Numbered from the stretch's first letter, positions 7,764 to 17,381 are shown. The stretch: 34,230 nt of DNA from an uncultured Lachnospiraceae bacterium (GCA_934338765.1 CAKRHL010000004.1:1-34230), one strand, 5' to 3'. Numbers and translations: made by a program. The notes: generated by a model not told the origin, from the sequence alone.

Positions 7764-10700
7764 ATGGCCGTTTATTTTGTATTGGGAGGTTCCGGACGGG
7801 GGAAATCTTATTTTGTGAATCACACCATCGTGGAGAGAGCGCAGGCAGAAAAGGACAAGACCTTTCTGATGATCGTGCCGGAACAGGCAACCATGCAGAC
7901 ACAGAAGGAGATCGTGGAGATCAGCGAACAGCAGGGGATCATGAATATAGAGGTGCAGAGTTTTGTACGTCTGGCATATCGCATTTTTGGAGAGACAGGG
8001 ACTGCAAACCTGCCGGCACTGGATGATATGGGAAAGACTCTGATCCTTCATAGGGTACTGCTGGAGCAGGAGAAAAATCTGCATTATTTTGGAAGGAATG
8101 TCCATAAAAAGGGATATGTAGCGGAGATCAAATCCTTTCTTTCGGAGATGATGCAGTATGGGATCGATGAAGAAGGGCTGGAGGATATGATCCGGGCTGC
8201 CGACTCCCGTATGGCGTTAAAAAGCAAGCTGGAGGATATGAAAGTGGCATACCGCAGCTTCCGGGCATATCTCAAGGACAACTATATTACCTCGGAGGAA
8301 GTGCTTACTGTTTTGAGCTGTGTGGTATCCCGGTCGGTGCTTTTAAAGGATGCCGTGATCTGTCTGGACGGGTTTACCGGATTTACGCCGGTTCAGTATC
8401 AGCTGATCGAGGAGCTGATGCGGGTCTGCAGTGATATCTATGTGACGGTCACCATGGATGAGGATCAGGAAATCTTTCAGCCGGGGGAAAAGCACGAGCT
8501 TTTTTATCTCAGTAAAAAGACAACGGCTCATTTTCTTCATATGATCAAAGATAACGGGATGGAGGAGCCGGAGGTTATCCGGGTGGGAGAAGAAATCGAA
8601 AAGACAAGATTTCATGGTTCCGATCAGATGGAGCATCTGGAGCGGTCATTGTTTCGTTTTCCGGTAAAGGCATATCATGAAAATGCTGCTATGGGATACG
8701 ATAAAGAGAATGCAGAGGAAGACAGCAAAAATGTCGTTGCGGGAGATGACAGGGAGGATATCAGTATTCATCTGCTCAAGCAGCCCCAGGAGGAGATAGC
8801 CTTTGTGGCGGAGCGCGTCAAAAAGCTTCGCAGGGAAGGATACCGTTATCGGGACATCGCTGTGGTGGCAGGAGACATGGAGGTTTACGGACCGCTGGCA
8901 AGAGACATTTTCGGGCAGGCGCAGATCCCGTGCTTTGTGGATCAGAAAAAGACCATTCTCGCCAATCCCCTTGTAAATATGCTGGATGCCCTGCTGGATA
9001 TGATTCAGTATGATTTCCGGTATGACACGGTGATACAGTATCTGCGGGGAAAATACTCCATGCTGAGTCCGGAGGAAACGGATCTGTTAGATAATTATCT
9101 GCTGGCATCAGGCATTCGCGGAGCGGGACGCTGGAAGGGAGAATGGGACGCAGCTAAAATATACCGTTTCCGTGAGGAAGAACAAGGACAGGAGTTCAAC
9201 CAAAAAATAAACGATATCCGTCAAAAGGTATGGAAAAATATCGAAGAAATATATACCCGAATCAGAACAGGGAAGCATACGGTCAGAGAATTTGCTGAAG
9301 CACTGGTACAATTTATGGAAGAGCAGGATTTCTATGGGAAACTGACAGAGGACGTAGAGACTTTTCGACAGATGGGAGATGCGGAGGCTGCCAAAGAGTA
9401 TGACCAGATTTACGGCATTATACTGGATGTGCTGGATCGGCTGGTAGAGCTTTTGGGCGAGGAGAAAATGTCCTTAAAGGAGTTTAGGGAGCTTTTGGAC
9501 ACAGGCTTTAGCGAAGCGAGAGTGGGACTGATCCCGCCGGGGGTTGATCAGATTGTCGTAGGCGATCTCACCAGAACGCGTTTGAACCATGTAAAGCATC
9601 TGTTCTTTTTGGGAGCCACGGACGCCAATATTCCTTCCGGAACCGGTGGGGGTGGGATCCTATCAGCGTCAGAGAGAAGCTTTTTGGAGCAGGAAGATTT
9701 CGAGATGGCACCCACAGAACGCCAGAAGCTTTATACAGAACAGTTTTATCTGTATCTGACACTGACCAAGCCGGAGGAACATCTGTATCTGTGCTTGTGT
9801 GAGGTGGGAAATGACGGTAAGGAGCAAAAGCCGGCATATCTCATTGACCGGATGCGCAGATTGTATCCGGATATCACGGTTCATGTGGAAGAACAATGTC
9901 AGGATGCTATCCGTATTTTGGGACAGGATAAGGGTATGACATATCTGATCAGGGGACTTCGTGACCGGAGCTTTGAGGATAGCAGATGGCAGCAGATCTA
10001 TACCTATTATCGGGAGCATGATCCGGAGGAGCTGCAGAAAATATTGGCGGCAGCCTTTTATCAGCCGGAAAAGGCAAAGCTTGTCCGGGAGAATGCGGAG
10101 CTGCTGTATGGTGATACGCTTTACGGAAGTGCGTCAAGATTTGAGTTGTATGCGTCCTGTGCATACCGTCATTTTCTGCAGTATGGTCTTCATCTGGAGG
10201 AACGGCAGGAAAGAACCGTGGAGTTTTACGATATCGGAAATGTGATCCATGAAACGCTGGAGCTTTATACCAAGGACCTGATCCGGCATAAGAGAAGCTG
10301 GCAGGATGTGGAGGAAAACGAAAGAAGAGAAAAGGCAGAGCAATATTTTCAGCAGGTGGCGGAGCAGTATAAAAACGGTGTGCTGCAGGATACGGCAAGA
10401 AACCACTATCTGATGAAAACGATGAAACGTGTGCTTCACCGGACGATCGCAGCAATCTCCTCGCAGATGGGACAGGGAGATTTTGAGACAGTCAGCAGCG
10501 AGCTTCGTTTTGAACAGATCCACGGTCCTCTGCGTCTGCGGGGAAGTGTGGACAGAGTGGACCAGATGACCGGAGAAGATGCGGAGTATATTTCCATTGT
10601 GGATTATAAAACAGGAGACAAGGATGTATCGTTGTCGGATTTCTATTATGGTCTGCAGATGCAGCTTGTCATTTATCTTCAGGCGGCAGTGGATGCGGCA

Positions 10701-11171
10701 AAGGGAAAAACGGGAAACCGGAAAAAGATCATCCCTGCCGGTATATTTTATTTTCATCCTCAGGACCCGATCCTGGAATCCGTAGATGCAAAGGACAAGG
10801 GGAAAAAACTAATAAAAGAGTTTCGAATGAAGGGACTGCTCAATGAAGCTGATCCGGTGGTAGAGGGGATTGGTGGAGATGGAGTGACTTCAACGAAAAA
10901 CTGTGTAGCGGAAAAAGAGTTTGACTACTTTATGAAGTATACGCGGGATACTTTGGAAAAGATGAGTGAAGATATTCTCGGAGGTGCGATCGAGGTGAAT
11001 CCGTACCGCCGGGAAAATGATAAAACACCTTGCGAATATTGTCCTTATCACGGAGTCTGCCGGTTTGATCCACGGCTGGGGAACAAATACCGGAGTCTCA
11101 TGAAATTAAAGGATGAACAGGTCTGCATGGAATTAAAAGAGAAATATGACAAAGAGGAAAAGACAGAATAG
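7764..11171 (+). CDS. addB: ATP-dependent helicase/deoxyribonuclease subunit B
   Basis: Subunit of the AddAB helicase-nuclease, which resects double-strand breaks for recombination. 1135 residues, close to the usual 1150-1170. The Walker A motif GGSGRGKS is at residues 8-15, directly at the N-terminus as in other AddB proteins. The C-terminal RecB-type nuclease has VDYKTGDK with D947 and K949. The iron-sulfur staple uses C799, C1090, C1093 and C1099 (C...CxxCx5C), all present, with the first Cys before the nuclease core and three after it. The start is supported by GGGAGG upstream. The addA start is 15 bases after the stop, the usual order. Nothing suggests damage. Confidence 0.97.
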   Translation: MAVYFVLGGSGRGKSYFVNHTIVERAQAEKDKTFLMIVPEQATMQTQKEIVEISEQQGIMNIEVQSFVRLAYRIFGETGTANLPALDDMGKTLILHRVLLEQEKNLHYFGRNVHKKGYVAEIKSFLSEMMQYGIDEEGLEDMIRAADSRMALKSKLEDMKVAYRSFRAYLKDNYITSEEVLTVLSCVVSRSVLLKDAVICLDGFTGFTPVQYQLIEELMRVCSDIYVTVTMDEDQEIFQPGEKHELFYLSKKTTAHFLHMIKDNGMEEPEVIRVGEEIEKTRFHGSDQMEHLERSLFRFPVKAYHENAAMGYDKENAEEDSKNVVAGDDREDISIHLLKQPQEEIAFVAERVKKLRREGYRYRDIAVVAGDMEVYGPLARDIFGQAQIPCFVDQKKTILANPLVNMLDALLDMIQYDFRYDTVIQYLRGKYSMLSPEETDLLDNYLLASGIRGAGRWKGEWDAAKIYRFREEEQGQEFNQKINDIRQKVWKNIEEIYTRIRTGKHTVREFAEALVQFMEEQDFYGKLTEDVETFRQMGDAEAAKEYDQIYGIILDVLDRLVELLGEEKMSLKEFRELLDTGFSEARVGLIPPGVDQIVVGDLTRTRLNHVKHLFFLGATDANIPSGTGGGGILSASERSFLEQEDFEMAPTERQKLYTEQFYLYLTLTKPEEHLYLCLCEVGNDGKEQKPAYLIDRMRRLYPDITVHVEEQCQDAIRILGQDKGMTYLIRGLRDRSFEDSRWQQIYTYYREHDPEELQKILAAAFYQPEKAKLVRENAELLYGDTLYGSASRFELYASCAYRHFLQYGLHLEERQERTVEFYDIGNVIHETLELYTKDLIRHKRSWQDVEENERREKAEQYFQQVAEQYKNGVLQDTARNHYLMKTMKRVLHRTIAAISSQMGQGDFETVSSELRFEQIHGPLRLRGSVDRVDQMTGEDAEYISIVDYKTGDKDVSLSDFYYGLQMQLVIYLQAAVDAAKGKTGNRKKIIPAGIFYFHPQDPILESVDAKDKGKKLIKEFRMKGLLNEADPVVEGIGGDGVTSTKNCVAEKEFDYFMKYTRDTLEKMSEDILGGAIEVNPYRRENDKTPCEYCPYHGVCRFDPRLGNKYRSLMKLKDEQVCMELKEKYDKEEKTE

Positions 11172-11186
11172 GAGGGGAACGGGAAT

Positions 11187-14100
11187 ATGGGAGACATGAA
11201 ATGGACAGAGGATCAGCAGCGTGTTATTGACGCAAGAGACAGTAATATTCTCGTATCCGCGGCAGCAGGCTCCGGCAAGACGGCAGTTCTGGTGGAGAGG
11301 ATCATACAGGAGGTGACCGATGCCGAGCGTCCTGTTGATATTGACCGGCTTCTGGTGGTGACATTTACCAATGCCGCCGCCGGGGAGATGCGCCAGCGTG
11401 TGGGAAAAGCACTGGAGGAAGCATTGGTGGAGCATCCCGGAGACAAGCGTCTGCAGAGACAGCTTTCCCTGCTTCACAATGCACAGATCACGACGATCGA
11501 CAGCTTTTGCCAGAACATTATCCGCAATTACTTTCATGTGATTGATCTGGATCCGGTTTTTCGTGTGGCGGATGATACAGAGATCAAATTAATGAAGCAG
11601 GAAGTGCTGGACGGGGTTTTGGAGGAATGTTATCAAAAAGCGGAGGCAGAACCGGAGACGGAGGAAAGCAGAAATTTTATTGCCATGATCGATGCTTTTT
11701 CCACCGGACGAGATGACAGTGCCGCCGGAAATCTGGTGCTGGATGTACATAATATGTCCCAGAGTGCGCCATGGCCGGAGGACTGGCTGAATGGGATTAT
11801 AGATATTTACGAAAAGAAGACAACAGACTGGGTAACAGAGCTGCAGGGATATGTGGCGGATATGCTTGAGGGATATCTGGCTCAGGCGAGGCGGACTTTG
11901 GAAATATGCCAGCAGGATGGTCCGGAAGAATATGAGCCGGCGATCCGGTCCGATGTGGAGCAGCTGGAACAGTGTACATCGGTGTCGGATTATCAGGATT
12001 ATGCAAAGTACATCTGTGGTTTTCAAAAGAAAAAGCTTGCCTCCAGCAAGGCAGAAAATAAAAAAGTTATTCAGGATATGAGAAAAACTTATATCGATAA
12101 GGGAATCCGGAAGCTGGAGGAAAAGTATTTCCGGGAGGAGCTGCAGGGTCCCTATGAACAGATGGCACCGGCAGTCAAAGGTCTTGTACAGACTACGAAG
12201 CTGTTTGAGGAGGCATTTTCCGCCCGGAAGAGAGAGGATGGTGTGCTGGATTTCAATGATATGGAGCATTTTGCGCTGCAGATACTGGTGGATCATGAGC
12301 AGGGAGATGTGCCAAGTGCGGTAGCAAAAGAGCTGCAGGAGTATTATCAGGAGATCATGATCGACGAATATCAGGACAGCAGTTATATCCAGGAAGCTCT
12401 TTTGTCCAGTCTGAGCCGGGCGGAGCAGGGGCAGCGTCCGTATCTGTTTATGGTGGGAGATGTAAAGCAGAGTATTTATCGTTTCCGGCAGGCGCGTCCG
12501 GAGCTGTTTAACGGAAAATATGAGGCATATGGAAGTGACCCGGAAATGGGACAGAGAATAGATCTGCATCAGAACTTCCGAAGCCGGGAAATGGTTCTGG
12601 CATCCACAAACTTTTTGTTTGAAAAGATCATGCAGAAATGTCTGGGAGGCATTGTCTACGATGAAGCGGCAAGTCTGGTGCCCGGGGCAGTATTCCCGGA
12701 GGATCCTCACAGAACAGCAGGTAAAACACAGGTTCTGGTGATTCAGGAGGATAAGGAATTTATGGATAAGGATTCTCTGGAGGCATCCGTGATCGGTGAA
12801 AAAATACGGGAACTGGTACAGGGAGAGGCGCCCTTATATATTAATGACAAGGGAGACTACCGGCCGGTGCGTTACCGGGATATTGTGGTGCTTTTGCGGA
12901 GTCCGTCCCGAATTACGGACAAATATATTGAAGTGCTTTCCCAGATGGGGATTCCGGCGTACACGGAGACAAAGACAGGATATTTCAGTTCCATGGAGGT
13001 GGAGGTGATCCTGAATTTCCTGCGGGTTCTGGATAATCCAAGGCAAGATATTCCACTGGCATCTGTTCTTCATTCGCCTTTGGGAGGATTTACGGATAAC
13101 GAGCTGGCGGAGCTTGGAGCGCAGAGGCAGGGGATCAATTACTATGACAGCTTAAGGGATGCAGGAGAAAACATATCGGAAAATACCCGGAAAAAGGTGT
13201 CCGATTTTTTGGACATTATAGAAATGTACCGGCAGCGTGCCGGTGTTCTGCCGGTATATGACCTGTTGCAGCAGATTTACCGGGAAACAGGATATTATCA
13301 TATGATGTCGGCAATGCCGGCAGGAGAAAAACGTGCGGCAAATCTGGAGCTGCTGTTGCAGCGCGCACTGGATTATGCCGGAAAAGGAAATCATGGCGTC
13401 TTTTCCTTTGTACAGTACATTGAAAATATGAAAAAATCCCAGGTGGATTTCGGAGAGGCATCTCTGGTCAACGAAGGAATGGATGCGGTGCGGATCATGA
13501 GTATCCACAAAAGTAAAGGTCTGGAGTTTCCGGTGGTATTTCTGGCAGGGACAGCAACGCAGTTTAATCTGATGGATGCCAGAGGAATTGTTAAGGATAA
13601 CGACTATGGTATCGGAATTGACTATATTGATCTGGAGGAAAGATACAAGAAAAAAACATTACTGAAAAATTTCCTTGCGGATCGTTCGGTGGCAGCAACA
13701 TTGGCGGAGGAGATCCGTGTGCTGTATGTTGCGCTGACCAGAGCGAAGGAGCAGCTGATCATTACCGGTGTATCCAAAGATCTGGAAAAGGATCTGGGGA
13801 AATGGAGTGATCAAAGCCCGGCATATTGTATGGCGGATCTGATCTCGGCGAGAAGTTATCTGTCACTGATCATGCCTCTGATCCTTGATGTGTCGGCTGA
13901 TCCTTATTTTGAGGTCGAAAAATGGGACAGCAGTATGGTGACAGGACGGGTGGCAGAGAGTCTTGTGGAGGATGGAGAAATCTATCAGAAACTGCAGAAC
14001 TGGGAGCAAAATATCTGTTATGATCCGGAGCTTCAGCATGAAATGGAATCCGAGGAAGAGTATCATTATCCATACGAGGAGCAGCTTCAGCTGCCGGTGA

Positions 14101-14867
14101 AAATATCGGTGACGGAGCTGAAGCGCATGGAGCTGCAGGCGCAGAAGCTGGAGGAGGATGCCTGGATAGAGGCAGCAGATGTGCCAGAAGCGTTTGGTCA
14201 GATGGAAGAAAAACAGTCTACATCTGTAGAACGCGTGAAAGATAAGACGAGAGATGAGGGGGAGAAAACGGAGGAAGCTGCCCGCGAGATTGAAATTCCG
14301 AAACCGCGGTTCCTGCAGGGAGAGGAAACACTTTCCGGGGCACAGCGGGGTACCGTATATCATTCCGTTTTTGAGCATCTGCCGTATGAGAGCATGGATG
14401 AGCATACGACGCCGGAAGAATTCACATTATGGCTGGAACAATTTACAGAGAAGGGATATCTGACACATTCCGAAAGGGATATTGTTTATGCAAAGGACTT
14501 CTGTACGTTTTTGCGGACAGATCTGGGAAAACGGATGGGAAATGCCTGGAGAAACGGAACACTTTACAGAGAGCAGCAGTTTATGATGGGAATTCCTGCA
14601 CAGAGACTGCACCCGGAAATTTCGGGAGAGGACACGGATACCGTGCTGGTACAGGGGATTATCGATGCCTGGTTTATGGAGGGCGAGGATATCATACTGG
14701 TGGATTATAAGACGGATCGTGTAAAGAGAGATATTCATGAGCTTGTGGACAAATACCGGATCCAGCTGGATTATTATGCGGATGCATTACAGAGGGTCAC
14801 AGGACATAAGGTAAAGAAAAAAATAATATATTCTATTTCGAAAGGAGAGTCTGTAGAATATGAATAA
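11187..14867 (+). CDS. addA: ATP-dependent helicase/nuclease subunit A
   Basis: UvrD-like helicase and nuclease partner of AddB, 1226 residues, normal length. Walker A is AAAGSGKT (residues 25-32), with TFTNAAAGEMRQRV following as motif Ia. Walker B is IDEYQDSS with D393 and E394. Later helicase motifs include VMSIHKSKGLEFPVVF-like and LYVALTRAKEQL. The C-terminal nuclease has LVDYKTDRV with D1173 and K1175. A charged low-complexity insert at about residues 1010-1040 links helicase and nuclease. AGGAGGGG is well placed before the ATG. The last eight bases overlap the start of the next gene, a secreted hydrolase, so that gene is translationally coupled to DNA repair genes, an unusual neighbour. 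Confidence 0.97.
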   Translation: MGDMKWTEDQQRVIDARDSNILVSAAAGSGKTAVLVERIIQEVTDAERPVDIDRLLVVTFTNAAAGEMRQRVGKALEEALVEHPGDKRLQRQLSLLHNAQITTIDSFCQNIIRNYFHVIDLDPVFRVADDTEIKLMKQEVLDGVLEECYQKAEAEPETEESRNFIAMIDAFSTGRDDSAAGNLVLDVHNMSQSAPWPEDWLNGIIDIYEKKTTDWVTELQGYVADMLEGYLAQARRTLEICQQDGPEEYEPAIRSDVEQLEQCTSVSDYQDYAKYICGFQKKKLASSKAENKKVIQDMRKTYIDKGIRKLEEKYFREELQGPYEQMAPAVKGLVQTTKLFEEAFSARKREDGVLDFNDMEHFALQILVDHEQGDVPSAVAKELQEYYQEIMIDEYQDSSYIQEALLSSLSRAEQGQRPYLFMVGDVKQSIYRFRQARPELFNGKYEAYGSDPEMGQRIDLHQNFRSREMVLASTNFLFEKIMQKCLGGIVYDEAASLVPGAVFPEDPHRTAGKTQVLVIQEDKEFMDKDSLEASVIGEKIRELVQGEAPLYINDKGDYRPVRYRDIVVLLRSPSRITDKYIEVLSQMGIPAYTETKTGYFSSMEVEVILNFLRVLDNPRQDIPLASVLHSPLGGFTDNELAELGAQRQGINYYDSLRDAGENISENTRKKVSDFLDIIEMYRQRAGVLPVYDLLQQIYRETGYYHMMSAMPAGEKRAANLELLLQRALDYAGKGNHGVFSFVQYIENMKKSQVDFGEASLVNEGMDAVRIMSIHKSKGLEFPVVFLAGTATQFNLMDARGIVKDNDYGIGIDYIDLEERYKKKTLLKNFLADRSVAATLAEEIRVLYVALTRAKEQLIITGVSKDLEKDLGKWSDQSPAYCMADLISARSYLSLIMPLILDVSADPYFEVEKWDSSMVTGRVAESLVEDGEIYQKLQNWEQNICYDPELQHEMESEEEYHYPYEEQLQLPVKISVTELKRMELQAQKLEEDAWIEAADVPEAFGQMEEKQSTSVERVKDKTRDEGEKTEEAAREIEIPKPRFLQGEETLSGAQRGTVYHSVFEHLPYESMDEHTTPEEFTLWLEQFTEKGYLTHSERDIVYAKDFCTFLRTDLGKRMGNAWRNGTLYREQQFMMGIPAQRLHPEISGEDTDTVLVQGIIDAWFMEGEDIILVDYKTDRVKRDIHELVDKYRIQLDYYADALQRVTGHKVKKKIIYSISKGESVEYE

Positions 14868-16401
14868 GAAACGTAAATTTATGGTATGGAGTATTGTCGC
14901 TGCAATATGCATTAGTGCCATTCTGCCTCCGATGGGGCAGAGTGCCTATGTGTCAGCGGCTCAGAGCCGGAATGGTGACATGTACAATGATGGGGACAGT
15001 ACCAAAAATAATGATGTGTACGGAAAAGCGGACAGAGATAAGAAGGGCACTGTCACAGCTTACCCGACAGCTACGGCAAGCCCGGCTGCGACGACTTCCG
15101 GTGGCAGTATTGTCAGCCCGACGCCAAAGCCGACCCGGACACCTTTGCCTGCGGTAACGGCAAAACCAAAAGCGGATATTTATCTGAAAAATATGCCTCA
15201 GGATATTATATTAACGGTAGGGGCAGCAGGTGAGTTTGATCTGGATTGGAAGGAATTTACCGGGTACGAGCTGCAAAATCTGACACAGCTTCGTTACCGG
15301 AGCGCAGACAGCAGTATATTGCAGATGACATCCGGTGGTCAGTACCGTGCGCTTAAGGCAGGACATACCACAGTGACTGTGTCCGGATGGGATGGCAGAT
15401 ATGATGAAACCATGTTGGAACGAACCTATACTGTTTATGTATATCCGGATATGTCCGGGGTATCCCTGTCCCAAAAATCCGTAGACATTTATGTTGTGAA
15501 AAACAGCTACAGTGCAGATCACAGTGTTTCCATTGACATTAAAGGAGGAGATACCGGTCTTTTTGATGAGGATGAAAATGAGGATCTGACCTACGAGGTT
15601 ACCTCCTCCAACAAGAAAATGTATGTATCAGCCAGAGTGTACCGGGGAAAGCTGGTTCTGTACTGCAGTGACGCCGGAACGACTACGGTTACATTCCGCC
15701 TGTATGACAAAGAATTTCAGATTCAATTAAAGGTATCAGTGGTTGAAATATCGGACACGTCTGTTTTGCTGGTACGCCACAAAACAAAAAAACTGAAGGT
15801 CAAGGGTTACAGCGGGAAGATTCAGTGGAGATCAAGCCGTCCGAAAGTAGCATCTGTTTCCGGAAAGGGAAAAGTCCGGGGCAAAAAGGAAGGAAATACC
15901 ATTATCAGTGCAAAGATCGGAGACATTCGTCTGGGCTGTGTAATATCAGTTACCACTGCAAAGAAAAAGAAGGTTATCGGGTGTGCCCGGAGAATTTCAT
16001 CCACCGGTCAGTACAGTCAGCCGAAGCGCATGTTGAAGGGATATTATGACTGCAGCTCACTGGTATGGCGTTCGTATTCCAAATACGGTGTGAAATTTGG
16101 GGCGTCGTCCTATGCACCGACTGCGGCGGGAGAGGCGGAATATCTGGCAAGACGTCATAAGCTGCTGAAGGGCGGCTTCAGTCAGAAAAATGCTTCAAAG
16201 CTTAAGTTTAAGGCGGGGGATCTCATGTTTGAGACAGGTGCATCCAATGGACGGTACAAAGGGATATACCATGTGGAGATGATCATAGGATATGAATTTT
16301 ATGGCTGGGATGAGAATAATAAACCGGTCGTTGCAGTAAAATGGGCGAATCGTCCGGATGGGCACTATGGATACGGAGTCGGAATCGTTGGGAAGATGTA
16401 A
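14860..16401 (+). CDS. Secreted Ig-like (Big2-type) and NlpC/P60 domain protein
   Basis: 513 residues. A signal peptide covers about residues 1-34 (MNKKRKFMVW..., cleavage near VSAAQ), then a Pro/Thr/Ala-rich linker to about residue 105. Beta-rich repeats resembling bacterial Ig-like Big2 domains fill about residues 105-370 (for example YRALKAGHTTVTVSGWDG and KKLKVKGYSGKIQWRSSRP). The C-terminal domain has the NlpC/P60 pattern: catalytic Cys398 in YDCSSLVWRSY and His471 in YHVEMIIGYEF. Members cleave peptide cross-links in cell-wall peptidoglycan. AAAGGAG lies inside addA, 12 bases before the ATG. A decayed, internally deleted relative is present at 23767-23954. A promoter for the next regulator begins 43 bases after the stop. 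Confidence 0.85.
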   Translation: MNKKRKFMVWSIVAAICISAILPPMGQSAYVSAAQSRNGDMYNDGDSTKNNDVYGKADRDKKGTVTAYPTATASPAATTSGGSIVSPTPKPTRTPLPAVTAKPKADIYLKNMPQDIILTVGAAGEFDLDWKEFTGYELQNLTQLRYRSADSSILQMTSGGQYRALKAGHTTVTVSGWDGRYDETMLERTYTVYVYPDMSGVSLSQKSVDIYVVKNSYSADHSVSIDIKGGDTGLFDEDENEDLTYEVTSSNKKMYVSARVYRGKLVLYCSDAGTTTVTFRLYDKEFQIQLKVSVVEISDTSVLLVRHKTKKLKVKGYSGKIQWRSSRPKVASVSGKGKVRGKKEGNTIISAKIGDIRLGCVISVTTAKKKKVIGCARRISSTGQYSQPKRMLKGYYDCSSLVWRSYSKYGVKFGASSYAPTAAGEAEYLARRHKLLKGGFSQKNASKLKFKAGDLMFETGASNGRYKGIYHVEMIIGYEFYGWDENNKPVVAVKWANRPDGHYGYGVGIVGKM

Positions 16402-16443
16402 GGCGAAACAAATTATTTACAAAAGTATTTTAAGGTGAATTGC

Positions 16444-16472
16444 TTGAACTCATCTGTGGAAGGATTTATTAT
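16444..16472 (+). promoter_or_regulatory. Promoter of response regulator gene 1
   Basis: TTGAAC (16444-16449), 17-bp spacer, TATTAT (16467-16472). The same arrangement, TTGACC-17-TATTAT, is kept before the second regulator copy, which supports both. It lies upstream of the chosen start at 16523 and rules out translation from the ATG at 16472. Confidence 0.7.
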
Positions 16473-16522
16473 TGTATGGAAGGTATAATCGTATAGATAT
16501 TTGTGGAGGCATAGTTAATTAT

Positions 16523-17242
16523 ATGAAGATAGCAATTTGTGATGATGATGTTATTTTATGTCATCAATTAGAAGATTGTATTCTCTGCTTTGGTAAAAAT
16601 GAGGATGTGCCGGTTCAAACTTCTGTGTTTTTTGATGGTAAAAGTCTTTGGGAATATATGAAACAGGGAAACCATTTTGATCTGATCTTTCTGGATATCG
16701 AGATGGAGCAGATGAATGGTATCGCCACAGGGCGGGCGATTCGGGATACTCTTGGCGATGAGGAGTGCAAAATCGTTTTCATATCCAGCCGCAGAGATTA
16801 TGCCATGGAGCTATTTGCAATACGCCCCATGGATTTTCTGGTAAAACCGGTTACGGAAGAAAAGCTCAAAGCAATTTGGGAATTATATAACCGGCTTTAC
16901 CAAAAGGAACAAAATGTGTTTTATTATGAAGCAAAGGGAAGTAGGAATTATATTGCGTTTAGCCGTATCCTGTATTTTAGAGCATATAATAGAAAGATAG
17001 AGATACATACGATCAGCGGCGACGTGATCACGTTTTACGGAAAAATATCAGAGGTGAAAAAGCAGACAGATGCCGGGAGATTTATTCAGATCAGCCGATC
17101 AGAGCTTGTAAATTATAATGCTGTTGAGGAATACCGGGAGGATATGTTAATTCTCCGTGGAGGAGAAAGACTGCCTGTTGTGGCCTCCCGACGGAAAGCA
17201 GCAGGGGAGAAGATATTAGATTATATGGGAAAAATGATGTAA
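16523..17242 (+). CDS. LytTR-family (AgrA-like) response regulator, full length
   Basis: Cytoplasmic DNA-binding regulator, 239 residues, normal for AgrA/LytR types. The receiver domain (1-120) has the acidic pocket D7-D9 (MKIAICDDDV), phospho-acceptor D58 in FLDIEM, FISS at the switch position and the conserved Lys in FLVKPV (108). The LytTR domain (about 135-235) begins FYYEAKGSRNYIAF and contains GRFIQISRSELVN, the usual signature. I start at 16523 because the family begins exactly at MKIAICDDD and GTGGAGG lies 13 bases upstream. No intact kinase follows; a scar of one does. The likely partner is the AgrC-type kinase at 24542, now separated by the inserted operon. Confidence 0.93.
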   Translation: MKIAICDDDVILCHQLEDCILCFGKNEDVPVQTSVFFDGKSLWEYMKQGNHFDLIFLDIEMEQMNGIATGRAIRDTLGDEECKIVFISSRRDYAMELFAIRPMDFLVKPVTEEKLKAIWELYNRLYQKEQNVFYYEAKGSRNYIAFSRILYFRAYNRKIEIHTISGDVITFYGKISEVKKQTDAGRFIQISRSELVNYNAVEEYREDMLILRGGERLPVVASRRKAAGEKILDYMGKMM

Positions 17243-17311
17243 AATGTAGGCTCGGACTATTAATATTATTCTTTTGCAAATTTAGGCAACAATACGCAAT
17301 ATAAATAAAAA
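17243..17311 (+). pseudogene. Scar of a deleted histidine kinase gene
   Basis: The bases after the regulator resemble the two ends of the kinase gene at 24542-25825 joined together. The left half (AATGTAGGCTCGGACTATTA, then ATTATT and AATTTA) aligns to the kinase start. The right part (CAATACGCAATATAAATAAA) aligns to the bases between the kinase stop and its palindrome. I infer an internal deletion of about 1.25 kb. The left match is imperfect, so this rests on both ends plus the context. Confidence 0.55.
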
Positions 17312-17374
17312 AACAAATTCACAACAATTAAGGCCCAATTCACAACATTGGGCCTTAATTGTTGTGAATTTGTT
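17312..17374. promoter_or_regulatory. 27-bp perfect palindrome with repeated 10-mers, putative operator 1
   Basis: Arms 17312-17338 and 17348-17374 are perfectly complementary over 27 bp around the loop TTCACAACA. ATTCACAACA occurs at 17317-17326 and 17338-17347 as direct repeats with 21-bp pitch, two DNA turns, and once inverted at 17360-17369. There is no T tract after the stem, so it is not a standard terminator. It sits just upstream of a CATAAT box and the carrier-protein operon. The same design is found at 25847-25903. Confidence 0.75.
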
Positions 17375-17375
17375 G

Positions 17376-17381
17376 CATAAT
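17376..17381 (+). promoter_or_regulatory. Candidate -10 box of the carrier-protein operon
   Basis: CATAAT begins 28 bases after the second direct repeat of the palindrome and ends 57 bases before the first gene. The second palindrome has CATAAT at the same 28-base distance. No -35 hexamer is recognisable, as expected for a promoter that needs an upstream-bound activator. Confidence 0.5.

Noticed and set aside
10134..10757. Minus-strand frame of 207 codons
   Set aside because: Inside addB, antisense, no domain, and other overlapping antisense frames exist in the same place.
11589..12710. Long minus-strand open frame of 373 codons
   Set aside because: It lies entirely inside addA, has no ribosome site, and its composition is that of a reverse shadow (Leu/His/Ile-rich). 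addA is complete and well supported.
17312..17374. Palindrome as a simple intrinsic terminator of the regulator gene
   Set aside because: No T tract follows the stem in either copy, the conserved CATAAT comes right after it, and the internal direct repeats keep a fixed 21-bp pitch. Some transcription stopping is still possible.
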